NCBI GenBank assembly: GCA_963696645.1
Contig: CAVOKY010000007.1
Coordinates: 682,001-746,000, forward strand
From: JAMXLO01 sp963696645
GTDB taxonomy: Bacteria; Pseudomonadota; Alphaproteobacteria; Acetobacterales; Acetobacteraceae
Length of the DNA stretch: 64,000 nt
Direction of reading: 5' to 3'
The translations under genes were made by a program, and so were the position numbers. This document shows positions 51,181 to 60,992 of the stretch, piece by piece (position 1 is the first letter of the stretch; each line of letters opens with the position of its first letter). The notes beneath the pieces were generated by a model. The model did not search any database and was not told the origin of the DNA. It was given only the letters and a program-made list of their open reading frames with translations.

Positions 51181-53262
51181 GAACAGTTCAAACTGTCCGT
51201 CCCGCAGCGCACCACGGAGATCGAGCTCCAGGGCACGGCGCGCCTGCATCGATGCGTCCATGTCGGCATGAAACAGCCGGTAGATGCCGCGGCCATCGAC
51301 CTTGGCACGATACAGGGCCAGATCGGCGCACTTCAACAACTGGTCGGCGTCCAGCCCATCGTGCGGCGCGAATGCAATACCGATGCTGGTACCAATGACA
51401 ATCTGATTCCCGTCGATTTCGAACGGCGCCTCAATCAGTGCGATCAATTTGTCCGCCAGCCGAGAGGCATCCGTGGGCGACCCGATCGCGGTTTGCACAA
51501 TGGCGAATTCGTCACCGCCAAGTCGCGCAACTGTATCGGTCTCACGCAGATGCCCGAGCAGTCTCCCGGCAACCGCCTGCAGCAGGCGATCGCCAATCGG
51601 ATGCCCGAGCGTGTCGTTCACTGTCTTGAACTGATCGAGGTCAAGGCAATGCAGTGCCAGGAGATGGCCGCGGCGCGCATACGTGAGACCATGTTCCAGC
51701 CTTTCATGAAACAGCATGCGGTTGGCCAGATCCGTCAGTGCATCATGATTGGCAAGATGCGCGATCCTTGCCGCGGTCTTGCGGTGCTCGGTGATGTCCT
51801 CGTAGGTGCTTAGCCAACCGCCCTCCATTGCCTGGTGAGTCACCGTGAATGCGCGGCCATCAGATACCTCCCAGGTGGCCGTTGCCGCCTCATTTCCGCT
51901 GATGAGCTTTGCCCGGGTTTCGCGATAACGGCGCATGTCCCGTTCGGTGATGTTACCGAGCTCGACGATTCGTCCGGTCACTTCCGCATAGCTCATGCCT
52001 GCGATAAGTGCATCAGGTTCCAGGCCGAATAGCCGACAGAATGGCCGATTCACCACCAGCAATCGGCCAACATCATCGAACATCATCAGGCCTTGCTGCA
52101 TATTGCGGAGCGCCAGTTCGAAGCGCATCGCCTGCGTGTTGAGCGCCTGCTCGCTGCGTTTGCTCTCCTCTGCGTGCCGCAACTTCAGATCGGCAAGCAC
52201 CAGATTGGATTCGGCGAGCATACGTGCCTTGTCCGACGCGAGTTTCTCGGTGGCGCCAGCGGCAAGCAGTTGTTGGGCGCGCATCTGGCGAATGCTGAGC
52301 ACGATCAGGCCGCAAAGGAAAAGCTCCAGCAGGACGCCACTGACGACGATCAGCAATGACTGGTCGCGCCAACCGCCCATCGCCTGCTGGGATGTCGTAC
52401 CGGCGATGACAAGAATTGGATAGTGGCTGAGGCCGCGTGGTGCCAGCAGCCTGTCCTGGCCGTCGAGCATGCTGCGGATGTGCACGATGCCATGGTCCGT
52501 TGCGGCGATGAGTCGCTGAAAGTTGCCGGTCTGTGCCGTCGAGCGTCCGTTGCTGCCTGGAATCGGCGGGTAGCGCGCCAGCAGCACTCCGTCCCGCCGC
52601 TGCAATGAGATCGATGCGGCTGAGTCGTGCGACATCTTCGAGAAGATCTGCTCAAAGTAGGTCGGCTCGATCGCGACGACGACGAGACCGATGAAGGCCC
52701 CGTCAGGCGCACTGAACCTGTGGACAATGTAGAATGTCGAGGCGCCGGTACTGCGACTCTCGACTGGCGCGCTGATGAAGGAGGTTGGCGGATCATTGCC
52801 GCTGAGAGCCTGAAAGTAATCCCTGTCGGCAACATTGATGTCAGGAAGCGGCCGGTCACGTGAGAAATTGAGCAACCTGCCGTTCCGATCGATCAGGCTC
52901 AGCGCTTCCACCTGTGGCACACCCACGATGCGGTCCCGCAGGCTCGATTGCACATCCCGCGGCGACATCTGTCGGACAAATTCCTCTGGCGTGTCGATAC
53001 CGAGCTGCCGCATGTGTTCAATCAGGCTGAGCTCTACGGTTTCTACCGCCTGGAAGCCATGATCGGTTTGCTCGGCAACTGCGAGCGACATGTTGGAAAG
53101 TTCGCGCTCGGCGGCCGCAAGGGCATTCTGATGCATCTGCCGGATGACAACGACGGTACCCCCGGCCAGCACAAGCCCGACCAGCACGCCGCAGGCGATC
53201 AGCAGAAATCGAGCGCGTGCATGCCAGAGGAACGCCACGACATTTCTGATGGGAGATGCCAT
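51181..53262 (-). CDS. Membrane sensor-PAS-GGDEF protein, truncated by an IS before its EAL domain
   Basis: The product is 694 aa. TM1 is about 15-40 (FLLIACGVLVGLVLAGGTVV). A periplasmic double-CACHE-like sensor follows (DRDYFQALSGNDPPTSFISA). TM2 is about 305-325, then a PAS domain (about 375-490; MQQGLMMFDDVGRLLVVNRP) and a GGDEF domain (about 510-665) with DLDQFKTVNDTLGHPIGD and RLGGDEFAIV intact. The frame meets a TAG whose first two bases are the host TA and whose G is the first base of the IS, right after GQFELF. The remaining protein could still synthesise c-di-GMP but has lost its linked phosphodiesterase. Confidence 0.93.
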
Positions 53263-53463
53263 GGCATTCCTTCAGGTCAATGTCCGGACTCTGCGCCCAG
53301 ACGACTGAACCCTTGGTTAACTCGATGCCTGGCCCCGCCTCCCGTGGCGCTCGCGCCACCTCGTGGATCAGCTTATATGGGCCACCGCGAAACCCATCGT
53401 TCCAGTTATCCCGATGTTGCTCTAGTAACGTCTGCGATTGACCGTCGGAGGGAGACCCGGCCG

Positions 53464-54408
53464 TTGCCTGCATTTGCCATCGCGACCGGCGCCGACGCCG
53501 ACTACTTCCATCTGGTGCAGGAACTGGTCGCCTCGATCGCCCATGCGGCGCCCGATCTCCGAATCCCTGTAGCCGTGATCAACGCCGGCCTGAACGCCGA
53601 CCAGCTCACCTGGCTGTCCGGCAACGGCATCATCGTCATCCCACCCTCGGCACACGACGCGGTGGCCACCGCCGTGCGCAAACGCCCGGCGCTCGCGGTC
53701 AATCTCGGCAAGCTGTGGCTCGACACCTACCTGCCCAATTACGACACCATCATCTGGCTCGACGCCGATACCTGGGTGCAGGACTGGGCCGCGGTCCAAC
53801 TGCTGATCGACGCGGCGCAGACCGGAGCACTGGCGGTGGTCCCGGGTGCCGGACGCTTCCACGACCGCGTCATCACCATCCGCTGGTTCCTCGCTGGCAT
53901 CGGCCAGGTGCGTTCGTTCAACTACAAGAACGCGCGCAACGCGTGGCTGCCGCTGGCGATCTGCCGCGATCTCGGCACGCGCGCGCAACTGAATGCCGGC
54001 GCGTTCGCCCTGCGCACCGACGCGCCACACTGGCAGGCCATGCGACGCTGGCAGCAACGCATCCTGCGCCACGGCAAACCGTTCACCTCGGATCAGCTTG
54101 CCATGGCGCTGGCGACCTACACCGACGGTCTGCCACTCGAACTGATGCCGACCCGGTGCAACACCATTGTGCCGCGACGCGTCGACACGAAGCGCATCGA
54201 ACTGCTGGAACTGTACTACCCCTACCGCCCGATCGGCATCGTTCATCTGGCGGCACAGAAAATGCGCAGGGATGAGCACGCGACAGTGCCGGTACTCGGC
54301 GACGACGGCCGAACCTACCACGTCAACCTGCGCTACGGGATCTTCCAGCGCATGATGCGCGAGGCGACAGCAGCCAGAGCCGAGCCCGCCGGCGCGGGTG
54401 CAGGATAA
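53464..54408 (+). CDS. Glycosyltransferase-like (GT8-type nucleotide-sugar transferase) protein
   Basis: The product is about 314 aa from a TTG, 9 nt after GGAGGGAG. ATGADADYFHLVQELVASIA opens a Rossmann-like domain, and TIIWLDADTWVQDW carries the D-x-D motif that binds metal and nucleotide sugar in GT8 enzymes. NAGAFALRTDAPHWQAMRRW and TSDQLAMALA fit the acceptor part of the fold. The family identity is by motif only. The 3' end overlaps the convergent DUF3293 gene by 86 bp. Confidence 0.65.
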   Translation: MPAFAIATGADADYFHLVQELVASIAHAAPDLRIPVAVINAGLNADQLTWLSGNGIIVIPPSAHDAVATAVRKRPALAVNLGKLWLDTYLPNYDTIIWLDADTWVQDWAAVQLLIDAAQTGALAVVPGAGRFHDRVITIRWFLAGIGQVRSFNYKNARNAWLPLAICRDLGTRAQLNAGAFALRTDAPHWQAMRRWQQRILRHGKPFTSDQLAMALATYTDGLPLELMPTRCNTIVPRRVDTKRIELLELYYPYRPIGIVHLAAQKMRRDEHATVPVLGDDGRTYHVNLRYGIFQRMMREATAARAEPAGAGAG

Positions 54409-54805
54409 CCACCGCACGCTGCCGGAAACGCGCGGCAATCGGGATGACCCGCCGAGGCTCCGCGGCAACCAGCAGCATCGCCTCGCGCCAGTGTCGCAGC
54501 GATCCGTCGGCATTCAGCACCACGAACCGCCGCAGATGCTGGCGCATGCGCCGCATCATGCGATGGTTCCAGCCCTCCGGCATGCGTCGCGACAACGGGT
54601 TCCAGGCGGTGACCAGGACGGCAACCCGGGCACCGACCGCATCGAACAGCTCACCCGGCACACACCGGCCGATACGAACCGTGATCCCGCCGACGCGGTA
54701 ATCGGTTTGCCGATAGGCCCGCAGCAGGAGCGGCGGAATCGCCCGTTCGGATGTCGCGCCATGCACCATTCGTGGCGAAAGCTCGCACCAAACCAGCTTC
54801 GTCAT
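54323..54805 (-). CDS. DUF3293 domain protein
   Basis: The product is 160 aa. The conserved pieces are VLVTAWNPLSRRMPEGWNHR, MRQHLRRFVVLNADGSLRHW and REAMLLVAAEPRRVIPIAAR followed by FRQRAVVILHPRRR, which is the DUF3293 pattern (TAWNP...N...L...G...F.Q.A......G). Function is unknown. I chose MTKLVWCELSPRMVH; a later ATG is possible. It lies 38 bp after rodA in the same direction. The Arg-rich C-terminus runs into the convergent gene. Confidence 0.7.
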   Translation of the reverse strand: MTKLVWCELSPRMVHGATSERAIPPLLLRAYRQTDYRVGGITVRIGRCVPGELFDAVGARVAVLVTAWNPLSRRMPEGWNHRMMRRMRQHLRRFVVLNADGSLRHWREAMLLVAAEPRRVIPIAARFRQRAVVILHPRRRARLWLLSPRASCAGRSRSAG

Positions 54806-54843
54806 GGCGGGATTTGGCCAGCCGGCATCCACTCCGTCCAGCA

Positions 54844-55990
54844 CTACGCTCCGTTGCGCGCCGCAAACTCCACGTCGCGGTGCACGTGCACCGACATCAG
54901 CAAGCCGAAGCCGATCATCACGGTGATCATCGCCGAACCGCCATGCGAGACCAGCGGCAGCGGCACGCCACCGACCGGGATCACCCCCATCACCATGGCG
55001 ATGTTGACGAACACATACAGGAAGAAATTGGTGGCGATGCCGAGCGCCACCAGCCGGCCGAACTGGTGGCGGCAGCGCAGCGCGATCAGCCATGCCGCCC
55101 AGCACGATCAGGCACAGCAGCGCCATCACCGCCAGCGCCGCCGACCAGGCCGAACTCCTCGCCGATCATGGTGAAGATGAAGTCGGTCTGCTTCTCCGGC
55201 AGGAAATCCAGATGCCCCTGCGTGCCCTGCAGGAACCCCTGGCCCCACATGCCGCCCGAACCCAGCGCGATCTTCGACTGGATGATGTTGTAGCCGGCGC
55301 CGAGCGGATCGCTCTCCGGATGCAGGAACGTGTCGATCCGCGCGCGCTGGTAGTCGTGCAGATGCGCGTAGACGATGCGCGCGAGCGAACGGCATCGGCA
55401 GCGCGACCAGCACGAACTTCCACCAGCGCACCCCGGCGGCGAAGAACATCGACGCCGCCCAGCGCAGCGATGATCACCGCGGTGCCGAGGTTGGGCTCCT
55501 TCAGGATCAGCCCCACCGGCACCAGCACGGCGATCACCGGCGGGATCAGGAACAGCGGATTGCCGATCCGCTCCCACGAGGCGCGGTGGAACCACGACGC
55601 CAGCGCCAGCACCAGCGCGATCTTCATCAGCTCGGACGGCTGCAGCTGCAGTCCGCCGAACTCGATCCAGCGCTGCGCGCCCTTGCCGACATGGCCGTAG
55701 CGCGCCACCACCACCAGCAGCGCCAGGGACACGACATAAGCCGGCCAGGCCAGGCGCGCGATGAAGCGGATGTCCACCAGCGCGATGCCGATCATCAGCA
55801 CAAGGCCGGCGGCGAAGCGCAGCACGTGGCGCGAGGCATAGGGTTCCGGCGAACCGCCGGCGGCGCTGTACAGCGCGGCATAGCCGACGCCGGCCAGCGC
55901 GCACAGCAGCAGCACGTACAGCCAGTTGACCTGCCAGAGCTTGCCGCCGAGGCCGAACGAGGTCTCGCGCCACAGCCGGTCTTCCCTCAT
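54844..55990 (-). pseudogene. rodA: Peptidoglycan glycosyltransferase RodA, frameshifted in this sequence
   Basis: RodA/SEDS features are all present in order but in shifting frames: WLYVLLLCALAGVGYAALYS, RWIEFGGLQLQPSELMKIAL, LILKEPNLGTAVIIAALGG, YQRARIDTFLHPESDPLGAG, SGGMWGQGFLQGTQGHLDFL, PEKQTDFIFTMIGEEFGLVG, and VIPVGGVPLPLVSHGGSAM at the end. Breaks lie near 55455, 55390, 55137 and 55090. The polymerase makes glycan strands for side-wall growth with the PBP2 encoded just upstream. Such a gene is usually essential, so sequence error is likely. Confidence 0.87.
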
Positions 55991-56083
55991 GTGCGCGTTC
56001 GGGCGGCAGCCCGACCTTCTGGCGTCATGCCGGGCTTGTTCCGGCCATCATGTATGGCTGCGGCGGCTGCCCGACCTTCGATC
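55991..56083. repeat. Two tandem copies of the dispersed GTCATG-CCGGGC repeat between mrdA and rodA
   Basis: GGCGGCAGCCCGACCTTC leads into GTCATGCCGGGCTTGTTCCG and CCATCATG. About 58 bp later GGCGGCTGCCCGACCTTC leads into CTCATGGCCGGACCTCG. The unit is thus duplicated with divergence. In one frame the repeats are read as a C-terminal tail of mrdA (IHDGRNKPGMTPEGRAAA). Confidence 0.6.
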
Positions 56084-57967
56084 TCATGGCCGGACCTCGT
56101 TCTCAGCGACCTGCGCCCCTGGCAGTGCGTCGCGCCCGGCGGATCGCGCTGCAGCGTGTCGGTCATGATGTCGCGCGCGATCGGTCCCGCCGCGGCGGCG
56201 CCGGCATTGCCATGCTCCACCACCACCGACAGCGCGTAGCGCGGCGCATCGTACGGCGCGTAGGCGACGAACAGCGCGTGCGGGCGGTACTTCCCAGGGC
56301 AGCTTCGAGCTGTCGAAATTGCCGTCCTCGCGCTGCTCGCGCGATACCCGGCGCACCTGCGCCGAGCCGGTCTTGCCGGCCATCTGCCAGCGCGGATCGG
56401 CCAGCTTCGCCTGCGGCGCGGTGCCGCCCGGCTCGTTCACCACCGCCCACATGCCCTCGCGCACCACATGCAGGAAGCGCTCGGACAGATCGCAGCGCCG
56501 GCCAGTCCTCCGGCTGCGACGCCCGGCTGCAGCTCGCCCGCCAGCTTGCGCGTCAGGTGCGGCTCCACCTGCGCCCGGTCGCCACCCGCGCGGCATAGGT
56601 GGCGAGCTGCAACGGCGTCACCTGGATGTAGCCCTGGCCGATGCCGCGACGACGGTGTCGCCGAGGTTCCACGGATGGCCCTGCGCCAATGCGCCACTCG
56701 CGCGTCGGGATCAGGCCGATCGCGCGCGCCCGGCAGATCGATCGTCCAGCTCGCGTGCCCAGGCCGAAGCGGTGCGCCATCGCCGCGATCCGGTCGATGC
56801 CGGTGCGCCTGCGCCATCTCGTAGAAGAACACGTCGCAACTGTTCTTCAGCCCGCCGCGCAGGTCGAGCGTGCCGTGGCCGCCCTTGCGCCAGCAATGGA
56901 ACCGCGCGTCGCCAAGATCGAGATAGCCGGGGCAATTCGACCGTGTCGCTCGGCGTGACGGCGTCGCGCCTCCAGCGCCGCCATCGCCACCGCCATCTTG
57001 AAGGTCGAGCCCGGCGCATACAGCCCGCGCGTCGCCTTGTTGATCAGCGGCGTCGCGCTTGTCCTGCGTCCACTCCGCCCACTGCGCCTGCGACACGCCG
57101 GAATTGAACAGCGAGGGATCGAACGACGGATTGGTGGCCATCGCCAGCACCTCGCCGTTGCGGCAATCCAGCACCACGGCGCTGGCGCTCTCGTCGCCCA
57201 GGCGGCCCAGCACCGCCTGCTGCAATCCGGCATCGATGGTCAGGCCGACCTCCTCGCCCGGCATGCCCTCCTGGCGGTCCAGTTCGCGGATCACCCGGCC
57301 GAGCGCGTTCACCTCGAGCTGCACCGCGCCGGCGCGGCCGCGCAGGTCGAGGTCGTGCTGCTTCTCCAGCCCGGCGCGGCCGACCCGGATGCCGGGCAGC
57401 GCCAGCATCCGGGTCGTCGGCGACGTCCGCCTCGGTCGGCGGCGCGACATAGCCCACCACATGCGCGAGCTGTTCGCCGAACGGATACATGCCGCGTGGT
57501 GCCGACATCGACCATGATGCCGGGCAGGTCGGGCGCATTCACCTCGATCGCGCGCCATCTCGTCCCAGTTCAGGAACTCGCGCACCATGATCGGGATGAA
57601 GCGGCGATGGCGGTGCACCTCGCGCTCGATCCGCGCGCGCTCGTGTCGGCCAGCGGCACGATGCGGGCGAAGGTGTCGAGCGTCGCCCCGACGTCGTTGG
57701 TCTGCTCGGCGATCAGCAGAGCGCGCCAGTTGAGCTTGTTGCCGGCGACGACGGTGCCGAACCGGTCGAGGATGCGTCCCGCGCGGCGGCGCGATCATCC
57801 GCGCGCTGATGCGGTTTTCCTCGGCCAGCGTGGCATAGCGGCGCGCCCTCGACCACCTGCACCTGGTAAAGCCGCGCCGCCAGGCCGCCCAGCAGCGCCA
57901 CCTGGCCGCCCATCAGCAGCAGCGCGCGGCGGGTGAAGACGCCGGTGCGGCGCGTGTCGCGCTTCAT
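56084..57967 (-). pseudogene. mrdA: Penicillin-binding protein 2 (MrdA), heavily frameshifted in this sequence
   Basis: The N-terminus MKRDTRRTGVFTRRALLLMG is followed by a membrane anchor (GGQVALLGGLAARLYQVQVV) and later RILDRFGTVVAGNKLNWRAL. The transpeptidase motifs lie in scattered frames: YAPGSTFKMAVAMAALE (active Ser, S-x-x-K), LKNSCDVFFYEMA (SCD) and MAGKTGSAQV (K-T-G). I see about ten frame changes and did not place each. The 3' end is uncertain: VAENEVRP-stop at 56084, or a continuation through repeats to 55987. It cross-links side-wall peptidoglycan with RodA. Confidence 0.85.
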
Positions 57968-57968
57968 C

Positions 57969-58523
57969 TCAGGCGCGCTCCGGATCGGCGATGGTGCGGT
58001 GGGCGCGGATGAACAGGATGGCGAGCGCCGGATACAGCGCGGCGGTCAGCACCGCCTGGAACAGCGCCGGAGCCGGCGGCAGCAGGCGGAACGACAGCAC
58101 CGCCGTCAGCGCCCAGGTGAGCGCCGCGGCACCGGCGGCAAATCCGGCGAACGCCAGCCAGACCGCCAGGAACCCCTGCCGGGTCAGCACACCGCGCCAG
58201 CGCAGCGCAAGGCCGTGCACCGCCAGCAGGGTCAGCACACCGACGCCGAGCGGCAGATAGCCCAGCAGGTCGAGCAGCAGGCCGATCAGGAACACCACCG
58301 GCGGCGGCATCGCGGCGGGACGGAACAGCGACCAGAAATACACGCAGGCCAGCGTCACCGCCGGCAGCAGCGCGGCCTGGTCGGCGATGCCGAGCGGCGT
58401 CTCGGTCAGCAGCATCAGCAGGATCGTGCAGGTCGCGGGAAATGCCTGCCGCGCGGCGATGTCGAGCCGCCGGCCCAGCGTGGCACGCGGCCGGATGCCG
58501 GGCATCTGGTCGGTGCGTGCCAT
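57969..58523 (-). CDS. mreD: Rod shape-determining protein MreD
   Basis: The product is 184 aa with five or six helices (PATCTILLMLLTETPLGIAD, VTLACVYFWSLFRPAAMPPP, FLIGLLLDLLGYLPLGVGVL). VVFLIGLLLDLLGYLPLG is the conserved MreD segment. The start MARTDQMPGIRPRATLG overlaps the expected mreC stop. The stop is one base from the mrdA start. It is the membrane scaffold linking MreC to the elongasome. Confidence 0.9.
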   Translation of the reverse strand: MARTDQMPGIRPRATLGRRLDIAARQAFPATCTILLMLLTETPLGIADQAALLPAVTLACVYFWSLFRPAAMPPPVVFLIGLLLDLLGYLPLGVGVLTLLAVHGLALRWRGVLTRQGFLAVWLAFAGFAAGAAALTWALTAVLSFRLLPPAPALFQAVLTAALYPALAILFIRAHRTIADPERA

Positions 58524-59389
58524 CAGTGGTCCCGCCGTTCCGGCGGACGCCGCGGCGGCTTCGGGCGCCACGATGCCGCCCAGGCCGTAGTCGAAGATGC
58601 GCACGACCTCGAGCCGGTCCAGCATCGCCGTCGGGCACCACCTCGGGGACGTTGGCGCTGGTGTAATGCACCGTGCCGACCGGCAGGTTGGCCGGGAACG
58701 CGCCGGCCTCGGCGCTGGTCACCACCCGCTCGCCCTCCTGCGGCATGGTGCCTTCCGGCCAGTAGAGCAGCCGCGGCCGCGGTCCGTTGGTGCCGACCAG
58801 GATGGCGTGTGCGCCCGAGTTCTCCAGGATCACCGGAATCCGGCTGTTCAGGTCGGTGATCAGCAGCACCCGCGCGGTGCGCGCGCCGACCTCGGTGACC
58901 CGCCCGACCAGGCCGCGTTCGTCCAGCGCGATCTCGCCCTTGCGGATGCAGTGGTTCGGGCCGACCGACAGCAGCACGGCCTTGGCATAGACGCCGCCGG
59001 CATCGGCCACCACGCGGGCGGTGACGTAGGACGGTGCCGGATCGGGGATCCAGTGCAGATTGGCCTTCAGCCGCTGGTTCTCCGCATCCAGCGCCAGTGC
59101 GACGGACTGCCAGCGGCGCAGGCGCTCATTCTCCTCGCGCAGCCGGGCGTTGTCGGCACGCAGGTCCCACAGGTCGGTCGCACCGGTGATGGTGTCGCGC
59201 ACATCGGCCAGCGGTTCGGCCAGCGCGACATAGATCGGCGCCAGCGCATCGGCCAGATGCCATCCGGGCGCGCTCGGCCATCAGCGTGTCGGCCTTGCCG
59301 AGCAGCATCAGGCCGAACGCCGCCGCGATCAGCACCGGCAGCGTCAGCTTCGCCAGCGCCTGGCGGGCCTGGATGGAGAGACGGATCAT
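58523..59389 (-). pseudogene. mreC: Rod shape-determining protein MreC, frameshifted in this sequence
   Basis: The N-terminus MIRLSIQARQALAKLTLPVL holds the membrane helix. One extra base near 59262 shifts into LWDLRADNARLREENERLRR (coiled coil), then VTARVVADAGGVYAKAVLLS and RKGEIALDERGLVGRVTEVG (MreC beta domain). A second shift near 58632 leads to DRLEVVRIFDYGLGGIV, the usual end. The true stop should be the TGA overlapping the mreD start. The total length is a multiple of three, agreeing with three insertions. mreB is not adjacent. Confidence 0.87.
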
Positions 59390-59522
59390 GGCGGCGGCAG
59401 GTTACTGCGACTGGTGTGCTCGCGCGACGGCTGCGATGCAACACCCGCGGATAAAATGGCGCTTCCGGCCCAGGACGCCCCAGGCGGCAGCACGTCTGAC
59501 CTTCCGCCATGTCACGTTGCCC

Positions 59523-59605
59523 CGTCATCGCTGGGCTTGTCGCGTCCATCACCACCGCTATTGTGCCACGACCGATGATCGGGGCCGGCCCGGCCATGAC
59601 GGCTG
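59523..59605. repeat. Inverted pair of dispersed repeats upstream of mreC
   Basis: CCGTCATCGCTGGGCTTGTC at the left and GGCCCGGCCATGACGG at the right are inverted copies of the repeat seen near 24031, enclosing about 50 bp. They lie in the divergent spacer between mreC and the GFA gene. Confidence 0.6.
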
Positions 59606-59648
59606 AGCCCGGAGCGCCCCGATTCTGCGGCGGAATCGAAGGGGTGCC

Positions 59649-60116
59649 ATGACCGACACGCTGGAAGGTGGCTGCGCCTGCGGACGGCTGCGCTATCGGA
59701 TGCGCGGCGCTCCGATGTTCGTCCATTGCTGCCACTGCAAGGACTGCCAGCGCCAGACCGGCACAGCCTTCGTGCTCAACGCACTGATCGAGACGGATCG
59801 GATCGACCTGCTGTCCGGCGACCCGGCGCCATATGCCATGCCCACCGACAGCGGCCGGCCGCACACCGTGTTCCGCTGCCCCGACTGCGGCACTGCAACG
59901 TGGAGCGAATATGGCGGGCTCAAGACGCTGCGCTTCGTGCGGGTCGGCACGCTCGATGAGCCCCGGGCGCTGCCGCCCGACGTCCACATCTACGTCCGCT
60001 CGAAGCTGCCCTGGATCACGCTGCCCGCGGACGTGCCTGCTTTCGAGGGGTATTACGATTCGAAGGCATTATGGCCGGCAGCGAGCCTGCAACGCCGCCG
60101 GGCGGTACTCGGCTGA
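59649..60116 (+). CDS. GFA (CENP-V) family zinc protein
   Basis: The product is 155 aa. Zinc-binding cysteines are in LEGGCACGRLRYRM, HCCHCKDCQRQTG and FRCPDCGTATWSEY, the GFA pattern. The family includes enzymes once named glutathione-dependent formaldehyde-activating, but most members have no proven activity. The last 101 bp overlap the 3' end of the convergent SWIM gene; the overlap region encodes its last strands (EGYYDSKALWPAASLQRR). Confidence 0.85.
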   Translation: MTDTLEGGCACGRLRYRMRGAPMFVHCCHCKDCQRQTGTAFVLNALIETDRIDLLSGDPAPYAMPTDSGRPHTVFRCPDCGTATWSEYGGLKTLRFVRVGTLDEPRALPPDVHIYVRSKLPWITLPADVPAFEGYYDSKALWPAASLQRRRAVLG

Positions 60117-60987
60117 CAGCAGGCGGAGGCTTCCCGGCGACGGATTTCCTCGCCGCCGCCCCGGCCACCGCCTTCCTGGGAACAGTCTGCTTGGCAACCA
60201 CCTTCGCCGCGCGCTTCGCAACCTTGCGCTTCACGTCGCCGGCGGCCTCGGCCGGGCTATCCGCACCCGCCATGTCCAGACCGAACATGGCCGACAGGTC
60301 GTCCACCTCCAGCACCTTGCCGGTGGCCGGCCCGGTCTTGGACATCGGCAGCGCCTCGTCGATGCCGGCAATCAGCTCATTCTCGTCCACCGCGCGCAGG
60401 CGGAACAGCAGTTCCGGTTGCGCGTCCAGTCGCGCGCCGACGCCGTACAGCACCGCGGCCACGTGCTTGCACATCGAAGCGTGGTCCGGACAACTGCACG
60501 AAAAGCGGATGTCGGAGGGCCGCGGAAACAATCCGCCCTCCTGGCGGCAGATGCGCTCCATCACACCCTTCGAAAACCGTCCCTGCAAAAGCTCCACCAA
60601 TGAATCAATACCGCCCGCGCAGTCCTTGCGGATCGACGCCCATTGCGCCGGCTTCAGCTCGCCGATGCTCACCGTGACCTTATAAACCGACGATCCGCTG
60701 ACCATCGCGGTCACCTCGCGTGGCGCGATTTGCAGATCGACCACCGACCCGTTGCGCACATAGGTGCGGCCGCGCGGCAGGCGGTTCTCGTAGTCGCGAT
60801 AACCCTCCAGATTGTCGCACCACGCCTTGCCCCAGAAGGTCGAGGCGATGGCGCGTCCGGTGATCACCACCGGCGCCACCGGATGCCCCTTCTTGCGCAG
60901 CTTTTCCATTTCGCGCGCCGCTTTGGCGCGGCGTTGCGCCACTGAAACGTAGGGCGCCCAGCCGCCGTAATCGTAATAACGCGACAT
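60016..60987 (-). CDS. SWIM zinc-finger protein, partner of the SNF2 helicase
   Basis: The product is 323 aa. The SWIM motif C-x-C-x-n-C-x-H is FSCSCPDHASMCKHVAAVLY (about residues 165-185). The N-terminal half (YGGWAPYVSVAQRRAKAARE, GRAIASTFWGKAWCDNLEGY) is the usual leader of bacterial SWIM proteins paired with SNF2 ATPases. The last ~80 residues are a Lys/Ala/Pro-rich, low-complexity tail (KRKVAKRAAKVVAKQTVPRK) like histone H1. The start MSRYYDYGGW lies 5 bp after the repaired stop of the SNF2 gene. Confidence 0.88.
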   Translation of the reverse strand: MSRYYDYGGWAPYVSVAQRRAKAAREMEKLRKKGHPVAPVVITGRAIASTFWGKAWCDNLEGYRDYENRLPRGRTYVRNGSVVDLQIAPREVTAMVSGSSVYKVTVSIGELKPAQWASIRKDCAGGIDSLVELLQGRFSKGVMERICRQEGGLFPRPSDIRFSCSCPDHASMCKHVAAVLYGVGARLDAQPELLFRLRAVDENELIAGIDEALPMSKTGPATGKVLEVDDLSAMFGLDMAGADSPAEAAGDVKRKVAKRAAKVVAKQTVPRKAVAGAAARKSVAGKPPPAVSRVPPGGVAGSLPAIMPSNRNTPRKQARPRAA

Positions 60988-60992
60988 GGCCC

